A stretch of DNA of 10,666 nt from an uncultured Treponema sp. (GCF_938029485.1 NZ_CALHGC010000207.1:1-10666); one strand, 5' to 3'. Positions 1 to 7,275 are shown, counted from the stretch's first letter. Translations and numbers: made by a program. The notes: a model not told the origin generated them from the letters alone.

Positions 1-303
1 AAATTGCCCGACAGTAGGATAGTCGGTATACTTAAAAGAAATTACCTTATTTTCAGTATCCACCGAAATAACGGTAACATCTATTCCTTGGGAATTTTGT
101 GCTACTTGTACATTTTTTTCACCGTCGTAGGTTAAAATAAATGCAGAAGGTGCAAAGCGCACTTTTTCGATAAACCCTGCCTGAAAGTCAATACCGAAGT
201 TAATACCTTTGGTAAAAAGCCCTACAATACCGGAAATAACAAGAGCGCAGCTTACAACAACCATAAGACCGAATAGCTTGCTGAATTTTATCGTTTTTTT
301 CAT
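1..303 (-). CDS. secF: SecF, N-terminal part (gene runs off the left edge)
   Basis: Inner-membrane subunit that works with SecD to pull preproteins through SecYEG using the proton gradient. Only the first 101 codons are in the window. They encode a short basic start (MKKTIKFSKL), a first membrane segment at about residues 9-30, and then GINFGIDFQAG (33-43), which corresponds to the SecF signature following TM1. The rest visible is the beginning of the periplasmic P1 region. The ATG overlaps the secD stop codon in an ATGA arrangement, and a GGAGG ribosome site lies at 312-316 inside the end of secD, so the two genes are translationally coupled. Identity is secure from the motif and the gene order yajC-secD-secF. 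The remaining membrane helices cannot be judged here. Confidence 0.95.
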   Translation of the reverse strand, partial: MKKTIKFSKLFGLMVVVSCALVISGIVGLFTKGINFGIDFQAGFIEKVRFAPSAFILTYDGEKNVQVAQNSQGIDVTVISVDTENKVISFKYTDYPTVGQF

Positions 304-2045
304 ACGAGCGACCTCCACGTAATATGCAGCTTCTTCTGATGCAATGTTTCCGTACCGAAATCAAAGATAAGCCGTGAAACAAAAAGAGCTGTAAATACGG
401 AAGAAACAACACCGATTGTTAAGCTGTAAGCAAATCCTTTGATCGGTCCTGTTCCCAATATCGATAAAAACAATGCCGCAATAAAAGTAGTAATATTGGA
501 ATCCATAATTGCCCAGAACGCATGAGCAAAACCGGTTTGAATGGCAGTCTCCCTACTTTTATGCAATGCAAGTTCTTCTTTAATCCGCTCAAAGATAACA
601 ACGTTGGCATCAACTGCCATACCGATTGTCAAAATCATACCGGCAATACTCGGAAGCGTAAGCGTAAGGTTGAATGCCGAAAGTACACTGAATACGATAT
701 AAAGATTCAGCACCTGTGCAATACATGCATTAATACCGGCGGCGCGGTACCAAATCAACATAAATGCCAAAACGGCGATTAAACCCCATTGGAGCGCCAT
801 TAAACCTTGATTAATTGCTTGCTCTCCCATACTGGCGCCGATAACTTGCTGATTTTCCAATTCGAGCGGTACATTCAGCCATGCAGTACGTAAAATCGTT
901 TTAAGGTTTTCCGCCTCCTCTGCACTGAAACCGCTGATTGTTCCGGCGCCTCCGGTAATCGGTTCCTTGATGTTCGGCGCCGACTTGATTTTATCGTCGG
1001 AAACAATAGCCAGCCGTTTTCCCTTATTTTCGGTAGTAACGGTTGCAAAGATTTCAGCACCTTCCTTATCAAGTTCAAATACGACAAGAGGTTCGTTGGT
1101 TTGACTGGTTGTTGTGCTTACCCGCTGCAAATGCTTTCCTTCAAGAGCGGCTTCTTTCTTTATAACAAGAAAACCTTGACGTTCATCCAAACCGTAAGCA
1201 TCTTTTTTGTACACTCCCAGTACCGTGGTATCTGCAGGAATAATAGAAGGATCGATGAGGTTGTAGTCCGCATCAAAGGTATGTGTCGGGTGATCATTAT
1301 AATAGGAATAAAAAGCTTGTGTCGCCTCATCGTCTACGATGTGAAATGCAAGCAGGCCCCGTCCCATAATGATTGAATTGATTTTATCCGCATCGGCAGC
1401 ACCGGGAATTTCAACATAGATACGATCTTCCCCCTGCTGTCTAATAACAGGTTCCGTCAAACCGAATTTATCTATGCGGCTCGAAATAGTATCGATGGCT
1501 AAATTCATCGCTTCTTTTTTTGCCGAAGCAGCCGTATCGCCGCTATCGCCGGTTACCGCACTTAAATCGGCTTTGATAATGATGCTCATACCACCTGAAA
1601 GGTCGAGTCCGAGTTTTACTGCATTTGCCTGTGCATTTTTAATACTTAGTATCTTGCTGCGGTATGCATCTTCCAGAATAGGACTCATCATCGAACGGGC
1701 TTTCTCTTCAGAGTTTTCGGGAAATGCTGCAAGCAATGATCCCGCCGTCCATATCGAAGGCTGTTCTTTACCGAGAATCTTTAAATTCTTCTTTGCCGCC
1801 TTAATAAGCGGATCATATTTTGCCGGAACCGGCTCGGAATCACCGTTTTTTGCAGATGCGATTAATGCATCAATATCCATTTTTGTCATATTTATGACAT
1901 AATCTTTAATTTTTTCTCTGGAACCGAGCGCCAGTGCCTTATCGTCTTTATCTGTCCAAAAATACCATTTAAGGGTGGGATACAAAAACACAAAACAGAG
2001 GCCTAACACAGCCAGAACAATCACGAATCGAGTTCGCTTTTTCAT
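300..2045 (-). CDS. secD: SecD, protein-export membrane protein
   Basis: Partner of SecF in the proton-driven accessory complex of the Sec translocon. The 581-residue product has a first membrane helix (about 7-24), the D1 motif KLGLDLSGG (144-152), a large periplasmic P1 region (about 155-400), and five further predicted helices in the RND-like C-terminal half. The conserved GMAVDANVVIFERI motif is at 475-488; its Asp479 aligns with the proton-relay Asp of SecD proteins. The motif DSNITT followed by GTGPIKGFA (515-538) is also intact. Length is normal for a SecD with an enlarged periplasmic part. A GAGGAG ribosome site at 2052-2057 supports this start. It ends in a 4-base overlap with secF. 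The 116-base gap to yajC is unusual in this tightly packed block and holds a strong hairpin. Confidence 0.97.
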   Translation of the reverse strand: MKKRTRFVIVLAVLGLCFVFLYPTLKWYFWTDKDDKALALGSREKIKDYVINMTKMDIDALIASAKNGDSEPVPAKYDPLIKAAKKNLKILGKEQPSIWTAGSLLAAFPENSEEKARSMMSPILEDAYRSKILSIKNAQANAVKLGLDLSGGMSIIIKADLSAVTGDSGDTAASAKKEAMNLAIDTISSRIDKFGLTEPVIRQQGEDRIYVEIPGAADADKINSIIMGRGLLAFHIVDDEATQAFYSYYNDHPTHTFDADYNLIDPSIIPADTTVLGVYKKDAYGLDERQGFLVIKKEAALEGKHLQRVSTTTSQTNEPLVVFELDKEGAEIFATVTTENKGKRLAIVSDDKIKSAPNIKEPITGGAGTISGFSAEEAENLKTILRTAWLNVPLELENQQVIGASMGEQAINQGLMALQWGLIAVLAFMLIWYRAAGINACIAQVLNLYIVFSVLSAFNLTLTLPSIAGMILTIGMAVDANVVIFERIKEELALHKSRETAIQTGFAHAFWAIMDSNITTFIAALFLSILGTGPIKGFAYSLTIGVVSSVFTALFVSRLIFDFGTETLHQKKLHITWRSLV

Positions 2046-2119
2046 GTCTATCTCCTCATCTAACGGAAATAAACGTTCATACTGGGGTTAGGCACAGCAC
2101 GAACGATCACAAGCCGATA

Positions 2120-2160
2120 CGGGGTTGTCACAAAAGTTAGTTACTTTTTTGACAACCCCG
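2120..2160 (-). promoter_or_regulatory. Long perfect-arm hairpin between yajC and secD
   Basis: Arms 2120-2130 and 2150-2160 are perfect 11-base complements (CGGGGTTGTCA / TGACAACCCCG). The pairing continues after one mismatch (2131/2149) with six more pairs (2132-2137 / 2143-2148), leaving a 5-base loop. In the minus-strand transcript it starts one base after the yajC stop codon. No U-run follows on either strand, so it is a poor rho-independent terminator. It could be a 3' stabiliser for the yajC message, an attenuator or processing site controlling secD, or a copy of a dispersed palindrome. The structure is directly seen; any function is inferred. Confidence 0.6.
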
Positions 2161-2161
2161 A

Positions 2162-2605
2162 TTATTCAGCTCCGTTGGAAAAATCGGGCGGCTGCGGTTT
2201 TTCGGAGCTTGCGCCGGAATCTTCAGCTTTCTTTTCTTTCTTTTTAAAGAGAGCGGAAAACAGAGAAGTTTTTTCCGGCACATTTGCCAGACGGCTCGCT
2301 TTTGTTTTTTCATCCAACATAACGCTGCCGATTGCGGAACGATTCATTTCGAGCTTACAATTATCGTCAACTTTAAGAATGATCGTTGTTTCCTTTACGG
2401 AAGACACAACACCGTGAATACCGCCGATTGTGATGATTTTATCGCCCTTCTGAACTGCGGCAATCATTTCCTGCGTTTTCTTTTGCTCTTTCTTTTGAGG
2501 CCCGATAATAAAAACGTAGAAAATTACAAAGATAAGGCCGAGAGCAAGAAGCGGAATAAAACTACCTCCCGATGCGGCTTGTTGCAATAAAGGAATAGCA
2601 TTCAT
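2162..2605 (-). CDS. yajC: YajC, Sec translocon accessory subunit
   Basis: Small single-span membrane protein that associates with SecDF and SecYEG. The 147-residue product has a short N-terminus, one strongly hydrophobic helix (about 15-34) ending in the typical GPQKKEQKK stretch (35-43), and the conserved cytoplasmic motif VQKGDKIITIGGIHGVVSSV (51-70). The tail after about residue 112 is lysine-rich and then acidic and proline-rich, longer than the roughly 110 residues of Escherichia coli YajC. The chosen ATG has an AAGGAT ribosome site near 2612-2617; a closer ATG at 2613 is followed at once by a stop. It is the first gene after the promoter at 2641-2669 and begins the yajC-secD-secF unit. 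Confidence 0.95.
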   Translation of the reverse strand: MNAIPLLQQAASGGSFIPLLALGLIFVIFYVFIIGPQKKEQKKTQEMIAAVQKGDKIITIGGIHGVVSSVKETTIILKVDDNCKLEMNRSAIGSVMLDEKTKASRLANVPEKTSLFSALFKKKEKKAEDSGASSEKPQPPDFSNGAE

Positions 2606-2640
2606 TATTTACATCCTTATTTATAATAAATATCCTTAAA

Positions 2641-2669
2641 ATACTAGCACAAAAAAAATACGTAGTCAA
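2641..2669 (-). promoter_or_regulatory. Sigma70-type promoter for yajC-secD-secF
   Basis: On the minus strand, TTGACT (2669-2664) is followed by exactly 17 bases and TAGTAT (2646-2641). The spacer contains a run of eight T. A start point near 2634 would give a leader of about 30 bases before the yajC ATG. The -35 matches the consensus at five of six bases and the -10 at four of six. This allows the Sec genes to be transcribed independently of the upstream yidC operon. Confidence 0.7.
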
Positions 2670-2695
2670 TTCTTACACTGTTGGCGTGAAGTCAG

Positions 2696-3766
2696 TTAGT
2701 TTACCGACAGCAGCTCAAGTTCAAACACCAAATAACTGTCAGGAGGGATAACCCCACCGGCGCCGCGCGAACCGTATCCTAATTCGGGCGGAATCACAAT
2801 TATCCGCTTCTCACCGGTCGCCATTTGCAGTGCTTGTTGGTCAAACCCGGCAATGAGTTGCCCCGCTCCTGCAACAAACTTGAGCGGTTCATGCATATCG
2901 GAATCATCAAATACGGTGCCGTCCAGCAACGAACCTTTATATTTCATCGTCAGGGTCTTGCCTGTTTGAGCCTTTGCCCCCTTCCCTTCCTTCGTAATTG
3001 TATAGAAAATACCGTTTTCGGTCTTAACGACATTGGGGAATTTTTGCTTTATCAAAGCTTCATATTTTTCCCGCTTTTGAGTAGCACGTTGTTTTGCCCG
3101 CTCTGTAGCGCCTGCAAGATAAGTATCAAAATCTTTTTGCGTTGCAGTAAACTTCTGTGCTTCAGCTCCCTTACGGATAATCGACACGGAATTCATCCGA
3201 TCACCCTGCACAATTTTATTGACGACATCCTGCCCTTTTACGACACGGCCGAATACCGTATGTTTCCCGTCAAGCCACGGCGTCGGTACGTGGGTAATAA
3301 AAAACTGAGACCCGTTTGTTCCCGGCCCTGCATTCGCCATTGAAAGAATACCGGCGCTATTATGCTTGAGGTTATCGACAAACTCATCGGGGAAGCGATA
3401 CCCCGGTCCGCCGGTACCTTTACCGTCGGGATCTCCGCCCTGAATCATAAAATTCGCAATGACACGGTGAAAAATCAAACCGTCATAAAAAGGTTTTCCT
3501 TTCGCCGCATCCAAGGTTCCCTCAGCCAATCCGACAAAGTTACATACCGTCATGGGGGTTTCTTTATAGAACAGTTCCACAACAATATCACCTTTGTTCG
3601 TATCGATAACGGCATATACGCCGTCCTTCTGTAATTCAGCACTTATCGCGTTCATCTTTTTTCCTTTCTCAGAATCTCCCGTTAAAATAATTGCAGCAGC
3701 GGCCGCTGTCGCAATAATCAAAAAAGCAACCGGTAAAACCAGCACCGCAATTTTATTCAACCGCAT
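2696..3766 (-). CDS. Dual-family peptidyl-prolyl isomerase (cyclophilin + FKBP fusion), exported or membrane-anchored
   Basis: Catalyses cis-trans isomerisation of peptide bonds before proline, probably in the periplasm. Residues 1-29 form a hydrophobic signal or anchor. A cyclophilin domain covers about 48-200, with FHRVI (99-103; Arg101 matches the catalytic Arg55 of cyclophilin A), NFMIQGGDPDG (105-115), NGSQFFIT (151-158) and PWLDGKHTVFG (163-173, including the drug-contacting Trp164). A charged linker, probably helical, spans about 205-245. An FKBP domain covers about 250-355, with MKYKGSLLDGTVFDDS (274-289), GQLIAGF (302-308) and LGYGSRGAGGVIPP (329-342). The residue aligning with FKBP12 Trp59 is Phe308; the other pocket aromatics look kept. 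A GGAGGAG site at 3769-3775 supports the start. It follows the unknown exported gene by 10 bases. Each domain is certain; the anchoring mode is not. Confidence 0.93.
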   Translation of the reverse strand: MRLNKIAVLVLPVAFLIIATAAAAAIILTGDSEKGKKMNAISAELQKDGVYAVIDTNKGDIVVELFYKETPMTVCNFVGLAEGTLDAAKGKPFYDGLIFHRVIANFMIQGGDPDGKGTGGPGYRFPDEFVDNLKHNSAGILSMANAGPGTNGSQFFITHVPTPWLDGKHTVFGRVVKGQDVVNKIVQGDRMNSVSIIRKGAEAQKFTATQKDFDTYLAGATERAKQRATQKREKYEALIKQKFPNVVKTENGIFYTITKEGKGAKAQTGKTLTMKYKGSLLDGTVFDDSDMHEPLKFVAGAGQLIAGFDQQALQMATGEKRIIVIPPELGYGSRGAGGVIPPDSYLVFELELLSVN

Positions 3767-3776
3767 AGCTCCTCCA

Positions 3777-4580
3777 TCAAGGCGTTAGGCCGTCTTCATA
3801 CTGTGTAATAAACCAACCGTATACAGCCTCTCCTCGTGTTCTAAACGAATTTTGCACACGATCCCGAAAGATGGAAGGGGCGGTAAAATCGGCACGCGTC
3901 AGCATATGTATCAGTAGATAGTCACCGAGGTCGGTTACAGCAATCGACGCCTCTAAATTTTCAGGCTCCATCGCCTTAAACACCGAGTATTTTAATACGT
4001 CAACATTCGTCGAAATAAAACCTGCGGAATCGGCATCTGCGCAGAATCGATAACGATAGATGTTTTTATCGAAAGTTAAATCCTTTTGCAGCACATAGAC
4101 AGAAAAATCCGCGGAAGGATTATCAACCGGATCGGTCGCCCGTACTTTTGTTTTAGGATCGTCGATAATATACGACGTTTCATAGAGAGTCCGCATCTTC
4201 TTTCGACTAATGGAATAATATTGCAGCCCCTCCAGCTTTGAAACAGAACGAAGAATACGGGATATTTTGTTTACATCCTTTATTCCGCCCTGCGCTTTTT
4301 TATGCAGATACAAAGCTTCTATCAAAAAAGTAGGATTTCCCTTATTCCAATTTTCGGCAAATGTTTGCGGCACTGCAAAAAGAGGTACAAGCCGCGGCAC
4401 AGCGTTTTCTTTATTATACACCGATCGGAGCAAATACCCCTGTTTGAGCAGCTCTATCCGTTGTTCCGCAGACAAAAACGAATCCAATGTCGAAAGCACC
4501 GATTCGGGGACATTGCCGATATCTTGTGCAAAAAGTGAACAGGCTATCGAAAGGACAAAAGAAAGAAGAAAGCGCCTCAT
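3777..4580 (-). CDS. Exported protein of unknown function (probably the DUF6675 type found in treponemes)
   Basis: I do not recognise a biochemical function. The 267-residue product begins with a signal peptide (MRRFLLSFVLSIACSLFA, then QD) that fits signal peptidase I cleavage after Ala18. A cysteine at 14 (SIAC) could be a poor spirochaete-style lipobox, so a lipoprotein is a weaker alternative. The mature part has no further membrane helix and is mixed alpha/beta in character. It is rich in tyrosine and aspartate and includes YYSISRKKMRTLYE (121-134) and GDYLLIHMLTRADF near residue 220. An AAGGA site at 4590-4594, nine bases upstream, supports the ATG. Its start is 3 bases beyond the jag stop codon and its stop lies 10 bases before the isomerase, so it is an operon member. 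An envelope-biogenesis role is inferred from position. The family name is from memory and unverified. Confidence 0.8.
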   Translation of the reverse strand: MRRFLLSFVLSIACSLFAQDIGNVPESVLSTLDSFLSAEQRIELLKQGYLLRSVYNKENAVPRLVPLFAVPQTFAENWNKGNPTFLIEALYLHKKAQGGIKDVNKISRILRSVSKLEGLQYYSISRKKMRTLYETSYIIDDPKTKVRATDPVDNPSADFSVYVLQKDLTFDKNIYRYRFCADADSAGFISTNVDVLKYSVFKAMEPENLEASIAVTDLGDYLLIHMLTRADFTAPSIFRDRVQNSFRTRGEAVYGWFITQYEDGLTP

Positions 4581-4583
4581 TTT

Positions 4584-5264
4584 CTAAAATCCTTTATACA
4601 GTACACGTACTTGCTTATATAAACCTTCACCTTCGCTCTTTGTGTCCACATCCCTAATATCGGCAAGCGTACTGTGAATAAGTCTGCGTTCATAGGGGTT
4701 CATCGGTTCAAGCAAAACGGAAGACTTGGTTGTTACCACTTGATCAGCGGTAGTATAGGCAAGCCGTACCAGCGATTCTTCACGGCGGATCCGGTAATTT
4801 TCACAATCGAGCATAATCCGTTCGGCAATACCGATTTTTCCGGCATACACATTCACAATTAACTGCAGTGCATCCAAATTTTTCCCTTTCTTTCCAATTA
4901 AAATAGCGGAATCTTCGGAAGAAAGCCGTATAAGCAGTTTACGCTCTTCACGAGAGAGAATTTCAGCACTTGCCGCATACCCCATTGCACTGATAAGCTC
5001 ATCGATAAATTTCAGCAACTCGGTTTCTTTGTCCGTAACGGTACCCCGAGAAGCGCCTAACTGACGGGATGAATCGGCAACGGATTTCTGCACAGCCGCT
5101 TTATCGTCGATATGAACACGGATTTTTGCGTATCCTTTCTTAAAAAGCGAGTTTTTCTGAATTTCAACGATTTCCACATCAAATTGGTCGGATTCTACTC
5201 CGAGTTCTGCGATCGCTTTATCTATAGCATCACGTTCGGTTTTTCCTTCAAATTCATAGATCAT
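4584..5264 (-). CDS. jag: Jag/KhpB (EloR) RNA-binding protein
   Basis: Cytoplasmic RNA-binding protein, in other bacteria linked to control of cell elongation and commonly encoded beside yidC. Three domains are visible in 226 residues: a Jag-N domain (about 1-52) containing the KKGYAKIRV strand (42-50); a KH domain (about 100-150) with the GKKG loop (124-127) expected of an RNA-binding KH fold; and an R3H domain (about 160-226) with Arg193 and His197 in the R-x3-H signature. The linker between Jag-N and KH is short. The ATG overlaps the yidC stop in ATGA fashion and is preceded by an excellent AAAGGAGG site (5272-5279), so synthesis is coupled to YidC but also has its own strong signal. Confidence 0.94.
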   Translation of the reverse strand: MIYEFEGKTERDAIDKAIAELGVESDQFDVEIVEIQKNSLFKKGYAKIRVHIDDKAAVQKSVADSSRQLGASRGTVTDKETELLKFIDELISAMGYAASAEILSREERKLLIRLSSEDSAILIGKKGKNLDALQLIVNVYAGKIGIAERIMLDCENYRIRREESLVRLAYTTADQVVTTKSSVLLEPMNPYERRLIHSTLADIRDVDTKSEGEGLYKQVRVLYKGF

Positions 5265-7018
5265 TTCCGAACCTCCTTTCTTCCCTTCATCATTGCCTTA
5301 ATAATCATCTGCTGAACAAGCATTAAAAAGTTTGCACATGTCCAGTAGAGCAGCAATCCTGACGGCGCATTATAAAACATAAAGAAAAAGAACACCGGCA
5401 TACCGTACATCATGATTTTCATCGTACTGTTTTGCTGTTGATCGCTTGTAGGAGTTTGCGTTATCTTTCCGAATACCATCTGAGAAATGACATAGACAAT
5501 CGGCAGGATGCGTAAATCCGTCCATCCGAGGAAGGGGAGCGGATTAGGGAACTGCAAAACACTATCACCGACCGATAAGTCGGGTATCCAATGAGGAATG
5601 AACATGGCGCCGCGGAATTCAAAATAGTTATTAAACAACCGGTACATAGCAAACAAGATCGGTAATTGGATCAATATAGGCAGACAGCCGGAAAGCGGGT
5701 TATAACCTGCTTCTTTATAGAGCTTTGCCATTTCTTCGTTCAACTTTTGCGGCTTCCCTTTATACTTCGCCTGTAACTCCTGAATCTTAGGCTGCATCTT
5801 TTGCATTTGCTGCGTTGATTCCGAACTTTTCTTGGTAAGCGGAAAGAAGATCAGCTTTATCAAAATCGTTACAAGAATAATAGAAACACCCCAGTTTGGG
5901 ATAAGCTTATAGAAAAATTGCAACAGCCATTTAAGCAATACCTCAAGCGGACGCCAAATACCGCTTGAAACGGCTACGGTATCAATCCGCAGGTTATCAT
6001 AGTTATAATTGTTTTTTGACGCGACGTTATAGGCACTTAAAATATTTTCGGAGCAGGGGCCAAGGTAAACACGATATACATCGGTTACCGTATTGCCGGT
6101 AATAACCGGACGCGAAAAGAACAGCTGTCCGTTTTGTACCGTATCCGCATTAGGCTGTGCGGCAGAATATAGTATCTGCTGTGCGGGAACGGAGGGAATA
6201 ACGATAAGACTGAAATATTTTCCCGAAATACCTGCCCATGGAACGGAATCCGTAATCAATTTGGTCTGGTTTGATTTTAATGCAGTGTCTTTTTTCTTTC
6301 CATTTATGTAAGAAAAAAAATGCCGGTATTCGTAGCGATCGGCTTTTGCATCCCAATCCGGTCCGATTTGGGGCATTGTCCTCAGCGTATAACCTACATT
6401 GTCAAAATTCAGACCTTTCATATCGGTACCACCGCTGATCGTAACAGCAAGTTCAAACATATAATCGTTAGGCAGGAAGGTATATCTTTTTGCAAGCGTA
6501 AACGAAGACACAGAGCTGTCTTGGTTCTTTATCGAAATTGTCTTAAAAAAGCCGACAACCCGCTTTCCGTTTACCGTTTCTTCCTTGACATTAAAGAATT
6601 GATTTAACGCGGGAGCTTGATCGCCGCCGAGTGCAATCGAAAACGCTCTGTTCCGGTCGGTCAAATTTTTTACCATTTCCACATAGGAATCGCCCTTTGA
6701 ATTATTATGTTCCAAGAGTTTATACGAAATGATATCGCCGCCTCGGTTCGTAAACGTAATCTCCGCAATATCGGTTTTAACCGTAATGATTTGTTCACCG
6801 ATAACGGTTTCATCAGGGGTTTCCAACACTCCGAAATCGGCAGGAGCAGTTTCCGCTACAAAGGTATTTTGCGGAACTTCTGCCTGCTGCTCCGTTGTAG
6901 GAGCGGCAGCAGACTGCTGTTGTACCGGAGCAGGAGGAAAAAATTTGTATTGCACAAACATCGCAGCTGCAATGACAAGACCGGAAAGCACCATTGCAAT
7001 AACTGTATTTTTATTCAT
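5261..7018 (-). CDS. yidC: YidC membrane protein insertase (Oxa1 family, long Gram-negative form)
   Basis: Inserts and folds inner-membrane proteins, alone or with SecYEG. The 585-residue product has an N-terminal helix (about 5-24), a Pro/Gln/Ala-rich linker (28-60), a large periplasmic P1 domain (about 75-345), and the conserved five-helix insertase domain (about 355-576). The latter contains NWGVSIILVTILIKLIFFPL (375-394), the MQPKIQELQAKY coiled region (408-419) and GYNPLSGCLPILIQLPIL (438-455). The position normally held by the hydrophilic-groove Arg (Arg366 in Escherichia coli) is Lys388 here. The C-terminus is basic (KGRKEVRK), suitable for ribosome contact. An AGGAGA site at 7026-7031 overlaps the yidD stop codon and fixes the start. 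The long periplasmic domain fits a two-membrane bacterium. Confidence 0.97.
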   Translation of the reverse strand: MNKNTVIAMVLSGLVIAAAMFVQYKFFPPAPVQQQSAAAPTTEQQAEVPQNTFVAETAPADFGVLETPDETVIGEQIITVKTDIAEITFTNRGGDIISYKLLEHNNSKGDSYVEMVKNLTDRNRAFSIALGGDQAPALNQFFNVKEETVNGKRVVGFFKTISIKNQDSSVSSFTLAKRYTFLPNDYMFELAVTISGGTDMKGLNFDNVGYTLRTMPQIGPDWDAKADRYEYRHFFSYINGKKKDTALKSNQTKLITDSVPWAGISGKYFSLIVIPSVPAQQILYSAAQPNADTVQNGQLFFSRPVITGNTVTDVYRVYLGPCSENILSAYNVASKNNYNYDNLRIDTVAVSSGIWRPLEVLLKWLLQFFYKLIPNWGVSIILVTILIKLIFFPLTKKSSESTQQMQKMQPKIQELQAKYKGKPQKLNEEMAKLYKEAGYNPLSGCLPILIQLPILFAMYRLFNNYFEFRGAMFIPHWIPDLSVGDSVLQFPNPLPFLGWTDLRILPIVYVISQMVFGKITQTPTSDQQQNSTMKIMMYGMPVFFFFMFYNAPSGLLLYWTCANFLMLVQQMIIKAMMKGRKEVRK

Positions 7019-7029
7019 AAACGAATCTC

Positions 7030-7275
7030 CTAGGGAACGGGGTCATACCCTCCCTTGTTAAAAGGATGACATCTTAGGATTCGTCTTACCGCTAAATACC
7101 CTCCCTTGAAAGGTCCATATTTAGAAAGGCTTTCAAGGGCGTAATGAGAACAGGTGGGATAATATCTACAACAAGGCGGGAATAAAGGAGAAATACATTT
7201 TTGGTATACCTTTATGCCCGCGCATAACAAAAGCAAAAAAAAACGCTCAATCTTTTTCAGACAACTGTGTTTCAT
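7030..7275 (-). CDS. yidD: YidD, membrane protein insertion efficiency factor
   Basis: Small basic membrane-associated protein that helps YidC-dependent insertion. From the ATG at 7275 it is 81 residues, a usual family length. It has an amphipathic N-terminus (LKKIERFFLLLL), the core IKVYQKCISPLFPP (21-34), the cysteine-containing CCRYYPTCSHYALESL (35-50), and the characteristic ending RCHPFNKGGYDPVP. The frame stays open for 32 more codons to an ATG at 7371 inside rnpA. I prefer the inner start because the extra segment resembles no YidD and the shorter form matches the family. No clear ribosome site precedes it, and it overlaps the end of rnpA by 29 bases, so coupled translation is likely. 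Its stop lies 11 bases before yidC. Confidence 0.92.
   Translation of the reverse strand: MKHSCLKKIERFFLLLLCAGIKVYQKCISPLFPPCCRYYPTCSHYALESLSKYGPFKGGYLAVRRILRCHPFNKGGYDPVP

Noticed and set aside
1474..1902. Plus-strand open frame of about 142 codons
   Set aside because: It is antisense to the well-supported secD, has no ribosome site, and its product does not look like a protein family; it reflects secD codon bias.
2670..2695. Terminator after the isomerase gene
   Set aside because: Only a 6-pair stem with a bulge can be drawn, and the T-run lies inside the downstream promoter spacer, too far away. Read-through into yajC is possible.
2825..3343. Plus-strand open frame of about 172 codons
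   Set aside because: Opposite the cyclophilin-FKBP gene, whose motifs are intact throughout; the antisense product is cysteine-rich and without recognisable features.
3777..4580. Calling the unknown exported protein a lipoprotein
   Set aside because: SIAC at 11-14 is a weak lipobox with only 13 residues before it, while the later LFA-Q site is a good signal peptidase I site.
6729..7061. Two plus-strand open frames opposite the start of yidC
   Set aside because: Low-complexity antisense of the yidC signal and Pro/Gln linker; no start signals.
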